Origin: Thereva unica
Lineage: Eukaryota > Arthropoda > Insecta > Diptera > Therevidae
Length of the DNA: 64,000 nt
Reading direction: 5' to 3'
Assembly: GCA_949987705.1 (NCBI GenBank)
Contig: OX465281.1
Span: 198,573,112 to 198,637,111, forward strand
The notes beneath the pieces were generated by a model that was not told the DNA's origin, did not search any database, and saw only the letters and a program-made list of their open reading frames with translations. Made by a program: the position numbers and the translations under genes. Each line of letters opens with the position of its first letter. Position 1 is the first letter of the stretch. Shown piece by piece: positions 32,865-45,309 of the stretch.

Positions 32865-33813
32865 ACAGTGTCTCCATATACACGGTAATTACCGTAGATG
32901 CACCGTAATCTGGTATTTATCTACCGTCAAGGTAATAATGTATTACCGTGTCATATATCACCGTATTACCATTATAAATTATGTTGTTGTAAATATTTCT
33001 TCATGTAATGCGTAAAACGAATCTCAGTCAGTCAACTTAACAAATTTTGTAATGGCAATACTGCTTTTGGTCGCCGGGGATCCCCCAATAACTAAAAGTC
33101 TATCTCCACTCATACATAAATAAAACTACCAACAAGTCTTGGCCATCTATTCTCGTCCGTATTTAAATATCGGAAGGAGTGTTTGTAAGCGTGATGGATG
33201 AATGACCTAAAATTACGTTGTGTTTTCTTCTAGTTACGACGCGTTACAAATACGTAGCAAACATTTAAATCTAAGAACTGTTTCAAGTTCCAGCTTTTAT
33301 CTTAGAATAATCGCAATTTTAAAGTTATAGAGAGAGATTTTACGGTTTTAAGTTTAATATTTGTTTTCAAATGCCGAATGCGAGCGCATTTTCAGCCAAA
33401 TCAATGATATCAAAACGAAAAAAAGAAACAAACTTCTAACCAAAACAATAAAAGGGAATATTTTCACTCAGCAATCAATTAAAAGAAATGGCAAAAACTG
33501 TGTGGATTTCAAACCAACTAGCGACATGTTGTCAAAAATGAATAAATCCATTTACGAAAAAGACACTGTCATGCTAGGAGAGTCTGATTCAGAATAATAA
33601 TATGTTTCACAAGTTATTTAAATTTTCTTTTGTTAATAATTAAAACGCAAATATATTCAGACTTGATTTGGTTCATAATCTGGTTTTTTCCTTTGAAAAA
33701 TTACACGGTAATTTACACGGTACACTTTTAGCAGATTCACCGTAATTTTGGTAGAAACACCGTATTTTTACCCTTACAACACGGTAACTCTCGATTTACA
33801 TATGGAGACACTG
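32865..33813. mobile_element. hAT non-autonomous element
   Basis: A perfect 8-bp duplication, GTTCCAGA (32857-32864 and 33814-33821), flanks termini CAGTGTCTCCATAT and its complement. Subterminal regions are studded with the word ACGGTAAT and its complement, as expected of transposase-binding repeats. The 949-bp element keeps only a C-terminal scrap of a transposase, at 33361-33597. It splits the ALG12 copy. Confidence 0.93.
33361..33597 (+). pseudogene. hAT transposase C-terminal (dimerisation) remnant
   Basis: 78 codons with SNAECERIFSQINDIKTKKR NKL resemble the hAT C-terminal dimerisation block. The DDE catalytic region and zinc finger are absent. Whether this stump is ever expressed is unknown; it has an open frame and a stop, but its first codon is not an ATG (TTG at 33361). 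Confidence 0.75.
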
Positions 33814-34305
33814 GTTCCAGATAACCATACAAAGAGATTATGCTTCTCTTGTAGCCAAAAACTAACTGCCTAAAGTACGACTGGAAGCGCCATGACATTT
33901 GATAAAGGACGACTCATGTAGAACATAAAGTGGAATTGTGATATCGTTACTAACATACCATATCGATATAGTAAGGCCGAATTTTTTCTATTACTTTTCT
34001 TAAATTTTCCATGCTGCGGCTACAATTCCGGCTAGCACTAGTCTAACTACATATTGACTCCAAAATTTTGAATTCCCATATTCTGGAAGAAGATAACAGC
34101 GGGTGACGATAATATTGATACAAATAAAAGGCCCAATAAAAGTTCGTGGCACTACACCAGGAAATTCATGATGATCATACTGAGTGAAATTGTGCCATAG
34201 ATAGAGTATATCATGCATTGCTTGTATATTAAAGCTCTCCTCCACATTTGGGAAGGGTGCATAGAATAGATGAGCCAGAGCTACCAAGAACAGTATGAGC
34301 CCCAT

Positions 34306-36269
34306 TACCGAATATCAGTCACGCAAACACTTTCAATAATTTCGTATTACGGATCCGTTAAATATATTTAAATTGCGGGAAATACGAGAAAATCAGGAAT
34401 CCAGAGGAAACTGACATCAAGATGAAGAAAAGTTGGGGGCTGCTGCGGCAAGCTCTAGTGGGCTTAGTGTTAAATACGTCATCCATATCTGGATACTGGC
34501 CACTTTATTTGTGTCCAATTTTTGCTTCGCAAGTTCCGAGTTGAGATGGAAATAAATTTTCCGGCTTTAAAAATAACCTTACAAACCAATAAAAAAATTT
34601 TCTCGACGACCACTGACAATTTAAGCAGAGTTCCGCACAACTGATTTTTACTGATAAATATTGTAAAAGAATTTGGTTATGTTTAGACCACTAAAATCCT
34701 GATGATAAAATCGTTAATACTACAAATTCGTTGCATTTTAATTTGTAAAATTATATTTCCTTATTAAACTTTACCAAATAACCGTCTTAAAAACACATAT
34801 ATGTGTAGATCTGTTATATTTAATTTTTCTCTAAATTAACGTATTAAAAAATGATGGCGCGTGTAAGCGTCTTATAAAAGCTAGTAGCAAAGATAACTCA
34901 GAAAGATACGACACTGTAATCCTTTCTGTGCGAAGAAAAAGGAAAGTAAAAATCTATGATCTTCTGTCTATTCATATACACGCTCCGGAATGGCGAGATG
35001 GCGGAGCAACGGCAAACTACACAAACACATGCAGAGCTGGAAGTACAAGAAGATGGTACATGAATTCACACAAGCAAAATAAAAGTCCAGACGGCACAAA
35101 AAATTGCGGAGAAGAGAAATCAGTGCGTCCCTTTCGCACTTCGTGAAATAACATTTCTTTATTTACCCTTTCTTTCTTCGATTTTTTTTTTGTTTTTAAA
35201 TTGAATTTTGTCTCGCTTGCACCTTGTCGATTGATATATTCACTCGCAAGGGAGCTTATGGGAAATTTTGAGAGTGTCGTATCTTTGTGGGTAATCTTTG
35301 CTAGTAGTGTGTAGCTATAAAACAATAAAAGTGTATTAGTGAGTGTATGCTTTGATTCAATAATGTGTGGAATGGTTGAGGCAGACGACAATTCCCCTCA
35401 GGGCTCCCGCATGTCAATGTCCTCGATGCCAGTTGGTGAAAACCATGAAGCATAGTCATCACCAAGTGTCATCCAGGTCGCCGACCCAGCTTTAGGTAAA
35501 CCCGAAAGAAGAACGGAAACAAAAATCCAAAATCGCATCGCCACGAAAAGAAAGGAAACTTCTTCAAAAATAAAAAAATTTGGGGGATCCGCTGTTCAAC
35601 CACAACCGAGCTACCTTTCGGAAAATCAATCAGTTGGGAGGAACAGACGAAAAAAAACTCGGGACTTAAACAAAAAATAGAATTTAAAAAAAGCTGGATG
35701 GACCATCAGGAGGGCAAGGGGCGCAGTGGCAGGCGTTAACACGCCTGTTACCAAAGACGGTTAAGCCCTTGTACCAACTTCACCTTCCACCAGGAAAAAT
35801 TAAAAGAAGATCCTGTTCAAAGACCGACGCAGTGGCAGGCGGTATCACGCCTGATACCAGAGTCGCCGACCCTAGAAACAGGACAGGGATGAACCACTAC
35901 TACACCTGCACGCATAGCCAAGCGAACACCGCTTGTTAGCAAGCCGTGCAGATCAGCATGGTTCGAAGCTACTCCAAAAAGAAGAAGTTACCGCAGAAGT
36001 GAACGGACAGGCCTAAAAGCGAAGACAAATAAAAATTCACATAGAATTTGGACAAGCGCTGAAAAAAAATTCGGCAAAACAGACAAAGGCTAAGGCCTCG
36101 CGGTACTACCTTAGCCCACGGCGAGCGCTGGGTAAAAGTGGTGAACCATAAACAAAAAAATCAAATGTTGTCCGTGAAGGCACAAGTGGTACTAAACCAA
36201 AAAAATTTAAACTTCAAGGTCCGTGAAGGACTATTAACGGGCTTTAAAAGCTTCGTTGGGCGCCATTTA
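34306..36269. other. LTR-element interior: MITE and decayed gag-like sequence
   Basis: Apart from the MITE at 34870-35320, the only suggestive coding stretch is a short frame at about 35364-35454 (MCGMVEADDNSPQGSRMS), which stops at 35452-35454. It could be the start of a gag gene, but no zinc knuckle or other domain is visible. A related ~37-bp word (CGCAGTGGCAGGCG...CACGCCTG) occurs twice, at about 35722 and 35829. No pol is present. Confidence 0.5.
34870..35320. mobile_element. MITE-like inverted-repeat element
   Basis: The left arm has GTAGCAAAGATAACTCAG and AAAGATACGACACT. On the opposite strand the right arm (35272-35315) has CTAGCAAAGATTACCCAC and AAAGATACGACACT. The outermost bases pair as TTATAAAAGCTA with TTTTATAGCTA. 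No transposase is present and no clear target duplication was found. Confidence 0.6.
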
Positions 36270-37976
36270 TGTAACAGCATAATGGCGCGATATAAATAGT
36301 GGGCGCCACTTATGCGAGGTGTTACCCCCTTAGCCACAAGCCCGGAAGAGCATGGCCAAGGAGCCAACACCATACATAAGAAATAAAAAGAAAATCCGGA
36401 ACTCCTACGCCGGCCACACGGAGTTGTCTAGCTCGCCGGAGGGGTCGTGGGGTGTGTGGCCGGGGCTTACCGCGGTTGGTTCACCACTTACCTGTGTCTG
36501 TGCAACTTTGACTTCCGTCCATCATTCTCCGGTCATCGCCTGAGCCGCGTCAAACCCTGAAAAGAAATGATCCCCCCCTCAACCATTCCACCAAAAAAAT
36601 TTACCACAGGGACATTCTAATGTTTATAATCATTTATTATATCTGTAAACCTCAACACAAACATTACATTGGGACCTTAACAACCACGACACTGATTAGT
36701 TGCCCGTGTCAAATATTAACAAGTAACTGATTCAATACATAAGTGTTACGTTATTTTTGGGACATGTGCATGAAGGACAACAATAAAGCCCGCAGTACTG
36801 GCCAATACTCCTCGCTTTGTACAAACGAGATTACAATCAACAGAATCACTTAGAGAAAAAAACACATTTCCCGGAACCAACAAAGAACCAAATATTTCTG
36901 ACAAGGGGCAACACAAATTCACAAATAATTAAAAAGAATATTATAAAGTTAATACTAACTACTATTAAAATTATTATTTTAGTAATAAATTTTTTTTTTT
37001 TTTAAATTAAAGCAAAAAGAAAATTATTTTGTGTAATTTTTTTGTGTGGTTTTTTTTTCTGATCCAGCTGGTGTGGATGCACTATAGGTATTGCTTAATT
37101 ACCTGACTATCGAACGGTGTATCAATTGGTAGTAATGAAATATACAGTTCCGCCTTTATACTAGTGTCTGCTGTTTGATAAACGTCATCTAATTTTCCGG
37201 CAACTTTTTTTCTATTTAAACCATATTCGCGTAATTTTGGATAATCTTCGGTCTGTTCTCCATCCCCCCTCGGTCTTCTGATTTCATACCTGTTACTTAG
37301 TCCACCAACTCTCCATTGCCTTCAGCCATTTCTCTACACGTTTTTCTCGTTTTTTTCTGAAATTTTGGTGACAGATAAACGAAGAGTATTATAAACACAG
37401 GGTCCTTCCCCTCAAATAAATAAAACAGTTTGTACAGACCAATACCAATCCGCAATTTTCTAAAAAAAAACTCTAATCACGCAAAACACACTCCGAAATA
37501 TGTATATCCGGAGCTATTAACTACAGGGCAAAACGCAATCCTTGTATCGCTGGTATCCCTTTCGGCACCTTCAAATTTCTCCAAATCCCTTTCTGACTTG
37601 TTAAATTCTTTCCCTTTTTCTTCTTATTTTTTTTTTTGTATTTTCGACTAGAATTCACCGCACCGAAATAGTCCTGTTTGTTGCTACTTCGGAACGAAAT
37701 TGTTATTTTTTGGCAAATGAACTGAATAATGAAGGTTTTTATCTTCCAGCCAGTCGTATGTGTTCAAAAACTGATTTTTTCCTTTTTTATATAATCTTAA
37801 ATTTTTCCGAACACAAACTTTTGCAGTATATTTCTGCATACGTCAAAATTCGAACTCCCATTTTCTTTTTTTTTCATTTCTCCCCGCCTACCTTTTTGTT
37901 CCGAACCCACTACTCGATTTTCTTCCCCACAGTAATTTTTAGTCAAGTAGATATTTAGGCAAAACTGACCGTTACA
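36270..37976. repeat. Right LTR
   Basis: 1707 bp, near-identical to 29928-31634. Its end, GTTACA, is followed by the CTCT duplication and the resumed LINE frame. Confidence 0.95.
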
Positions 37977-38713
37977 CTCTCAAGGTGGGCTATAGCAAAT
38001 AAATTCAAAGTTAATAAGTGCAAGACTAGTTATATAGTATTTAGGCAAAAAACCTTCCCCCCATTAATATCTCCGTGGAAATAGAAAATGAAATAATAGC
38101 ACCTGTAAAAGCAGTTAAATACCTTGGACTTGTCATTGATGAAAACTTGAATTTTTCGTTTCATCTAAATCAGTTGGTGCAGAAAATTTCACCACTAATA
38201 GGAGTTCTTAGACGTGCCCCAAACTTGCCTGCCAGCATTGGAAATGCTTTATATAACACTCACATTTTATCAAATATAAGATACGGTATTAATATATGGT
38301 CCCAATGTGGTACGACATCCCAAGCCAGAATTAGAACACTCATGTCTAAAGCTATTAAAGCCATCTGGAAGTTGCCTGCACTTACTCCAACAATAGAGGT
38401 ATATAATCTCGCGAATCAATTGACACTAGAGAAGATAATAGCTCTCGAGGAAGTCAAACTTATATACAAAATCAGGAATAAACTGACAAAAACAAAGGTC
38501 CAATTCAGGAGTAATGGGGACAATCATAATTACCAAACCAGGAATAGGCATAAAATATTACAGGGAGCTGCCAGAACCAACAGACTCTACAAGGATACTA
38601 TAGCGAAAGCTGTCAGGACATTCAACTCTATCCCAGATGACATAAAGAACCAACGTACGCTCCCTTTATTTATAAAAGCCTTTAAAAAATTCTTAAATCA
38701 AAATGATAGTTGA
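37977..38713 (+). pseudogene. LINE reverse transcriptase (family 3), downstream piece
   Basis: Continues the frame interrupted at 29927 with SRWAIANKFKVNKCKTSYIV. After a one-base slip near 38060 it stays open to 38713, with YLGLVIDENLNFSFHL, RYGINIWSQCG, NYQTRNRHK and TFNSIPDDIKNQRTL, the usual C-terminal region of Jockey/CR1-type reverse transcriptases. It has diverged from LINE families 1 and 2. Confidence 0.88.
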
Positions 38714-39024
38714 AACATTACTCTTCGATCTTAAAAATCGATCGCGCTTTAGTTACCTTAAGCTTTCTTTTCAAAAAATCCTTCGGTTGCATTTTTCTTT
38801 CGGGGCTTCAACCTTGGTGCAAAAGACACCTGCTGCTGCTTGACCCAAGGCTGAGGTCGCCGGCCGGAAAAACGCACCCGTCGGCTTTTCTCCAAGTGCC
38901 CGGCGCAATTTTCTTACGAGCTTTTAATTTCTTTCGCAGGCCAAATTGCGGTAAATTTTTGTTGCCAATTTCCTTTGGCGTTTCAGGTTACACCTGGATG
39001 TTGTGCACTGGTCGTTTACCGGCC
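38714..39024. other. No recognisable gene
   Basis: Likely the 3' flank of LINE family 3 followed by anonymous, slightly GC-richer DNA. The open frame here has no recognisable domain. Confidence 0.4.
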
Positions 39025-39897
39025 CACAGTGGCGAGATATTTGATATTCCACCCAAATTACTCTAGAGGTAGTAATTTTTAAGTTATTGACAAAATTTTT
39101 TTTTTTAAATGTTCATCTTGAATTTACCTATCGATCCCTCTAGCCGGATTTTGAATTTTCATTTTGGTTTTTTTTTTTAATTTTTAACAAAAAGTCTATT
39201 TTTTTCAAAAAATACTATTTTTTCTATTAAATTTATTCTAACGGGCCGAAAATTTGAGTTTCCGTACTCATGTTTTTTTAAAATGTTCGTCTTTTAATTA
39301 GCTATTAATCTGTCTAGATGAATTTTTGATATAGTTTTTGAAAACTGTTCAAAATACTGTCCAATATCAAATCATTCAGTTTGAAATTTTTTTGGTAGAG
39401 GTTTACATATCACCCTGTATTTTTGTAACCCTATGAGAGATTTTCTTGAATAAGGCCCCAATCTACGAAGAATACTCCCGCCGGCTTCAACCCACCAACT
39501 TCCAGAGTTATGTGTCGTCAAAGTCAAACCACCTTTTTCTAAAAAAAAAGTAGCTAATTGACATTTTTTTATTACAAAATTGGAAAGCTTGAACAATTTC
39601 CTATGAATAATATGTTCAACAACTTTTATGCTACGGCCTATAATAGTTTTGAAGCTATAAGCAATTTTAATGTTAAAAATTGCCTTATTTGGTACTTTTA
39701 GACATAACCTCAGGTTGTAAGGAACTGGAAAAGTACAAAATAGAGCTATTTTTAACATTAAAATTGCTTATAGCTAGACCTAGAGGGATCGATAGGTAAA
39801 TTCAAGATGAACACTTTAAAAAAAATTTTTGTCAATAACTTAAAAATTACGACCTCTAGAGAAATTTGGGTGGAATATCAAATATCTCCCCACTGTG
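39025..39897. mobile_element. Inverted-repeat element carrying the dispersed repeat
   Basis: Arms of about 120 bp (39025-39143 and 39777-39897) are reverse complements, starting CACAGTGGCGAGATATTTGA and including ATTCCACCCAAATT and CTATCGATCCCTCTAG. CGGCC is repeated on both sides (39020-39024 and 39898-39902) and may be a 5-bp target duplication. The interior contains copy c of the dispersed repeat and a second inverted repeat (near 39658-39684 and 39745-39775). No transposase is present. Confidence 0.7.
39385..39690 (-). repeat. Dispersed repeat, copy c
   Basis: Opposite orientation to copies a and b, recognisable by the complements of GGGTTACAAAAATACAGGGT, TATTCTTCGTAGATTG-type and GAAATTGTTCAAGCTTTCCA blocks. 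It is the only copy whose flanks show terminal inverted repeats. Confidence 0.7.
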
Positions 39898-39954
39898 CGG
39901 CCCCTTGCACTTTTAGTGTACACAGCATTCGAGGTTCAAGGTTTTTAGATATTT

Positions 39955-41640
39955 AGAAATAGTTTATATTGGATTTATATTGGAACTTGAATAATTTCGG
40001 ATCGTTTGATGCCCCCTGCCGGATGTTGAAACCGCCGCGATTTAAAACCTCCGTCACTTTCTTTCGAATTTCGCGCCCTTCCGAAATTGTATCAGCGAAT
40101 GTCACAAGTCGTCAACATACATGTTGTTTTTCAAAATTTTAGCCGCGCGAGGATAACCATGACTTTCATCATCAGCGAGCTGATGAATTATTCTGATGGC
40201 AAGAAAAGCTGACAATGAAACTCCAAATGTAACGGTATTTAATTGAAGAATTTTCAAATCGCCGTTAATATACCATAAAATGCGCTGTTTATCACGATCA
40301 TCCGGGTGTATCCAAACTTGGCGATACATTTTTTCAACATCACCCATGATAACAAATTCGGGAAAACGAAATCGAATTAAATGTTCGAAAATTTGATCTT
40401 GAATGGTGGGATCGACGAGCAGGGTGTCGTTAAGAGAAAGACCGTTTGTGGATTTGTGCGAGGCATCGAACACGACTCTGATCTTAGTGGTATCGCTTGA
40501 TTGTTTAAAAATCCCGTGATGAGGAATATAATAGCCAATGGAAGGATCACCGTCTATTACGGTTGCATGTTTGAGATCGATATATTCTTGAATGACCTTT
40601 GCATACTCATGTTTGATTCCGGTTTTTTATCAAAGCTTTTGAAAAGTGAATTTAACCGTTTTAAAGCTGAATGAAAACTGTCTCCTAACGGTTGTGCATT
40701 TGGGTTGAAGGGCAGTTGTACTACCATTCTCGACAAAATGTTTTTCGCATAAAATTTCATCGGGCGATTGATTTGAAGGGTTTTTTATTTCTTCGAGATC
40801 CCAAAATTGCGTAAGAGATTTCTGCAAATCAACCAAATTAAAAGTTGCGACAGTACGTGGTTTTTTACAATTAATACCACCCGCGACGATCCATCCCAAA
40901 CGAGTTTTTTGTAAACAAAGATCGATTTTACTATTGGATAATTTAAATTGACCGATTGAAAATAAAGAAAGGGTTGATCCTGAACCGATTAATAAATCGA
41001 CTGGAGAGGGTAAATGAAATTGAGGGTCAGCAAGTTTGATGTGTCGAGGTATTTCAATTGAGTCGCGTGGAAAAACATCTGATGGAATTGAGTTGGAAAT
41101 TTTTGGAACAGTGTGAAAGGTCATTGTTTCGGTGTAATTGCTGGAATAAGAGCCGACCGTAGCGTCGATTACCTGCTTGGAAATTGTCATCATAGAATTT
41201 AGTGCACCAATCTGGAGGGGGCACTGTCGCATCTGTAAACGCAACAACTTCGCGAGCCGCTCGCTAATGAAGTTCGTCTTTGAACCGGTGTAAAGGATCA
41301 CTTTCTCCCTTTTATCATTTTCTAGCCACACAACAGCTGTGGTCGTCAACTGGACCGAAGGAGTCGGTAAGAGTGGTTAAACACGCGGTGACAATTTCAC
41401 CGGTTAGTCATGCGTGGTTTTCTTTGTTTGTAGAGAGATCATTTTTTTGGGTTCGTTTTTGTTTTCGAATGGCCTGGGAAATCCGTTTTTCTGAAGTCGA
41501 TATGAATAAGGGTGTTATGTTTTCCATTGCCCGTCCGACAACCCGAATACGTGCAAGGTTTTCCGCGATGATCTCTCAAACAATTCAAACACACATATGC
41601 CTTTTTGGCGACATCAAGGGATATACGTCATAATCCAGAA
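39955..41640 (-). pseudogene. BEL/Pao pol fragment (second element)
   Basis: On the minus strand from about 41640: zinc-knuckle residues near the gag end (AYVCLNCLRE, RVVGRA), an aspartic protease-like region (VILYTGSKTNFISERLAKLL, with the usual catalytic DTGS replaced by YTGS), then LLIGSGSTLSLF and TRLGWIVAGG, and a reverse transcriptase with RVVFDASHKSTNGLSLND, MGDVEKMYRQVWIHPDD and MYVDDL. Frameshifts lie between about 40630 and 40480 and at about 40100. The sequence fades near 39955, so RNase H and integrase are lost. It has clearly diverged from the young BEL/Pao element at 18354. Confidence 0.88.
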
Positions 41641-41770
41641 AGACAAAATCCAGAATGACAAAATCCAGAATGACAAAATCCAGAAATGACAAAATCCAGA
41701 AACGACAAAATCCAGAAATGACAAAATCCAGAAACGACAAAATCCAGAAATGACAAAATCCAGAAAAAAT
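41633..41770 (+). repeat. ~17-bp minisatellite
   Basis: About eight tandem copies of a unit close to ATGACAAAATCCAGAAA, alternating ATGAC and ACGAC variants. It directly abuts the decayed BEL/Pao fragment. Confidence 0.9.
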
Positions 41771-43597
41771 GCAGAATAACAAATCGCGCGATTTTTTATT
41801 CTGTATTTTTTCTAATATTATTAGTAAAAATAATGGTAATAATAATCAAAACATTTTTAATAAATAATAAAGTTGATAACATAAATAAATAACATAAATC
41901 GAAACAGACATTCTTTTCTAGACCAACTTCAATTATAAGTTTGTTTTGCTAATTCGGCTTACAGGTCCTACTGGGACGCAGTCTTCTGTCAGTGAAACCT
42001 CGCCGCATACTTAGGAGGATCCTCCGCATGCATTACAAGCCCGCAAGTAACTGTCTCCAGCTTAAGCGGTACTGCTGCGGATATCCATATCATGAAGAAA
42101 TTCTTAGACGAACAGTTTTAAATAAAAGCCGTGTAGAGAAGATTACCAAAAAGCTTCTTCATTTCCAAGTATATCGCTTAATTTCGCACAGGCGATAGCA
42201 GCTACAAGAATCGATCATGACAACAAGAGATAGTGTTGCAACTAGTTAACTAGCTCATACATAAAAATTACAGTACGAGTACATATGACATAAATCATCA
42301 ATTAAAATAGTATAATTTGTACTAATTTTAATTTACTTTACGCCAATAACGGTAGTGAAAATTCTACTACAAAAAAATCAAAACATTTCTACTACAACAA
42401 TAAATTGGATTGTAGCTTTACTGCTGACAAATAGATTGAAATAAATCTTTCATTGTAAAACCTATTTTTCCCGTTAAAATTCATAATCCAAACACCCTTG
42501 GGCTCCTCCTGGACTTGTAAAAACTTAAAAACTGCCTTATCGAACACGTATATCATTTTTCTTTACAGGAGTGCTTTTACAAATTGTATTTCCGGCATTC
42601 AGGTGCAGTCTCACATTTTATTGGTACATTGCCAGACTTTCTAAATCAACAGGTGGAACTTGGCTATTCATTCACCAATCCTAATTTTGGAATCGAACCA
42701 AGAGGAAGTTTGCCCCTAATTTAATATTAAATTTCCTAAATCGAAATCATTCTCGTTTCCGGCTTTAAATTACCCCAGAGTAATCTTAAAAAACGACTGT
42801 AATTTGTTCATTTCCTAAGAATAATTATGTTTTTTCGTAGAAGGTGTTTGTAAGTGGAATTTATGCGGTATATATAAAATAAAGTATATGTGGCGAATTG
42901 AACTGGTAATTAAACTGCTTGACAGAAAATAGTAAATTTTTCTAGATTTCTTTTGTTCAGTGCCGGTCCTAGCCCTTGAACAAGTTAGGGCGAGATTGTT
43001 TCCCGGCGCCCTCTGGTCAACGCTTTCACATCGCATAAATATGATTTCAGTTTATTTTCTGTATTATGTAGAATAAGAATAAGAAATCTGTGACTTCAAA
43101 ATAATTATTTTTTAAATTTTTGTCTGTCTATTTGTCCGGGCTAATCTTGGAGATGGCTAATCCGATAGCGTCGGGACTTTCGTAGAGGATTTAGTAGTAT
43201 TGGTAATATTTTAGGCAACGTTTTCGCTCCGATCTGACTATTGGATCCGACTATCGTTATTCGACTATCGGCTCAGACCGAAAACTTGACCCGATGATCG
43301 TAGGAAAGCGATTCGAACCCGTTTTTATCATTCCAATTATAGACCTCAAAACTCGGATTTTAAGGCAACTAATCCGATTTCTTAGGTTAATTTTGCACTA
43401 TGAACGGACTAGTGGGTCAGACCGAAAACTTGAACCGATAAATCGAAGAAGAGCCTGATAGAGTGAAAACTTTTTTTTATCAAAGAGTTATACATACCTA
43501 AATATCTAAGTTTAACTAAGCGAATAGTGTCCGTACTATAGACAACCCTTTTCTTTTTGGTCAGATTTTCGTGGATAGCGTTCACGAGAAAACAAGT
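41771..43597. other. No recognisable gene
   Basis: AT-rich sequence without recognisable coding potential. CAGTGCCGGTCCTAGCCC (42959-42976) looks like a hAT-type terminus, but I found no partner end. CCTGATAGAGTGAAAACT near 43457-43475 is the reverse complement of sequence at 47489-47508, immediately beyond the solo LTR. Confidence 0.5.
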
Positions 43598-45309
43598 TGT
43601 AACGTTCAGTTTTTCACGGCAATCCCTGAATATCTACTTGCCCCAAAATCACTGTGGGGAAGAAAATTTAAAAGTTGTTCGGAACCGAAAAGTAGGCGAG
43701 GAAAATAAAAACAAAAAGAGGAAAGGAAAATTTTGGCAGTCTGTGAGGTAGAGAAAAAGTATCAACCCGGAGAGTCTGTATTTTTGTGGATAAATGTAAA
43801 AATAAATACATATACCAAGTTTGGTGTCCACATCAGGAAATAGTAACCCCAGTTTAGACCGATTGGTCAAGGAAACCTCCCGGAGAAGTTGAAGTTAGAA
43901 GAGAGAAATCAGCCCCATCTTATTTCGTCAACGTTTGCACCTGTTTTCCGATTGGCTGAAGGAAGTGCCTCTGGACGAAGACATTGATATTGAGGGTCTA
44001 ACAAAATACTCCTCGAACTATAACAACTAGTGCCCTGAAGGATGAAGAACAGACATTGAAGAAGATATCGTTGATACCGGTGACGATTAAGTAAGTCTGT
44101 TTTATAATTTTGATCTGTTCGAAGGGAACGAATGTTTTCTTTAATTTCGACTTCCATGACTTCTTTTTGCTCTCGGGAAAAACGACAGTAAAAATTACTA
44201 TTAAAACTCTCGTTTAAGCAGTACAAAAGATTCATGCGTAAATTATCTCCTGATACAACGACTGGAAAAAAAAATATTTGTTTGTACACCAATTGTAATT
44301 GCAATTCCATTTTGAACTATCTTACTTCCTGTGTACGGTTCTGTAGAGCATTGCACAAAACCAAACGGAAAAAAAGGAAAACATTATTGTCCAGTTTTGA
44401 AGCATATCGAGGAGACCAGCAAGCAATTTCTTAATCAACTACTCCTATTTTATTAACGCCAGTAAGTGATCCTAGGGGATTGTTAATTTCTAGTTCATCG
44501 AAATATATGGAGAGAGTGACAAGAAGCAAACTCTCACACGTTCACTATGGCTGACATCACTGGCAGAAATAATATCTAATAATAATATTGAAATTCACGT
44601 TATTTTTTCTAGCAAGTTGATGACAATTTAATTAATTTACCAATAATACTAGTTTATTTTAAACGGGTTAATCATACCCAGAGCACTTACAATTTAGGCT
44701 TTACTCATATTACATTTATTATTCAAATTACTCTTATTTTGGCAGTTAAGTACACCTTTGTTTATGTTAATATATTCCACTCCTTAAATTTTTTGGTTGA
44801 CGTTTTGTTGTGTTATGTTTGAATTTCACGAATGAATTGATATTTATAATGCATATATACTAATGTGTAATCGTTTTGATGTACAAACGCGACGTTCTGG
44901 TACCATTACGACGCGTTTTTTTTTTGTAAATCTTTCGTCGAACCGAGTCTTTTATATAGGTATGTAATTACATAATACTGCTTTTGAATTTAAGTTGGAG
45001 TTGTGTTAATCCAGGAAAATAAATACTTATATTGAAAATTTCAATGTGTTAATAAATTTTTTCTGGAATGGTTGGGCCGAATTTCATTTCCTTTTCAGGG
45101 TTCTTAAGTAGTGCCTTTCCTTGCCAGCTAGTGGTTATCCATACTATGAGCTGGCAAGGGACCGAACTACAGTGACGCGGCTCAGGCCATGCATGGAGAA
45201 TGATAGAGGCGGAATCTGAAATTGCACAGTCACAGGTAAGTGGTGAACCATACTGCGTATAGGCCCGGCCACACACCCCACGACCCCCATCCGGCGAGCT
45301 AGCCAATCC

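Larger units (their letters stand above)
32240..34305 (-). pseudogene. ALG12: ALG12 mannosyltransferase retrocopy, decayed
   Basis: Read on the minus strand from an ATG at 34305, the sequence encodes ALG12, the ER-membrane alpha-1,6-mannosyltransferase that adds the eighth mannose to the dolichol-linked N-glycan precursor. Diagnostic blocks are VEESFNIQAMHDILY, YDHHEFPGVVPRTFIGP, QFHFMFYMSRPLSN, AIIIFRSELVILLG, LWYN...[27 protein letters not shown] and NYPGGVALSKLHRL. The blocks follow one another with no introns, as in a processed copy. It is broken by frameshifts, stops (for example in the block after PVVL and after WPE) and a hAT element at 32865-33813. It ends abruptly at about 32240 against the Copia fragment, lacking the C-terminus. 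Lying between the two LTRs, it is a captured passenger, not the host locus. Confidence 0.92.
29928..37976. mobile_element. Large non-autonomous LTR retrotransposon with captured ALG12
   Basis: Two 1707-bp LTRs (29928-31634 and 36270-37976) start TGTAAC and end GTTACA and differ at only two positions that I could find. A 4-bp duplication, CTCT (29924-29927 and 37977-37980), flanks the element, and the interrupted LINE frame is contiguous across it. The 4.6-kb interior encodes no pol. It holds a leader, a Copia fragment, an antisense ALG12 retrocopy split by a hAT relic, a MITE and a decayed gag-like stretch. It must be mobilised by another element's proteins. The superfamily is unassigned, although a 4-bp duplication would suit Ty3-type integrases. 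Confidence 0.92.

Noticed and set aside
32240..34305. ALG12 as a functional host gene
   Set aside because: It lies between the LTRs of a young element, lacks introns and the C-terminus, contains stops and frameshifts and is split by a hAT element.
42959..42976. hAT terminus CAGTGCCGGTCCTAGCCC
   Set aside because: No matching inverted end or 8-bp duplication was found in the window.
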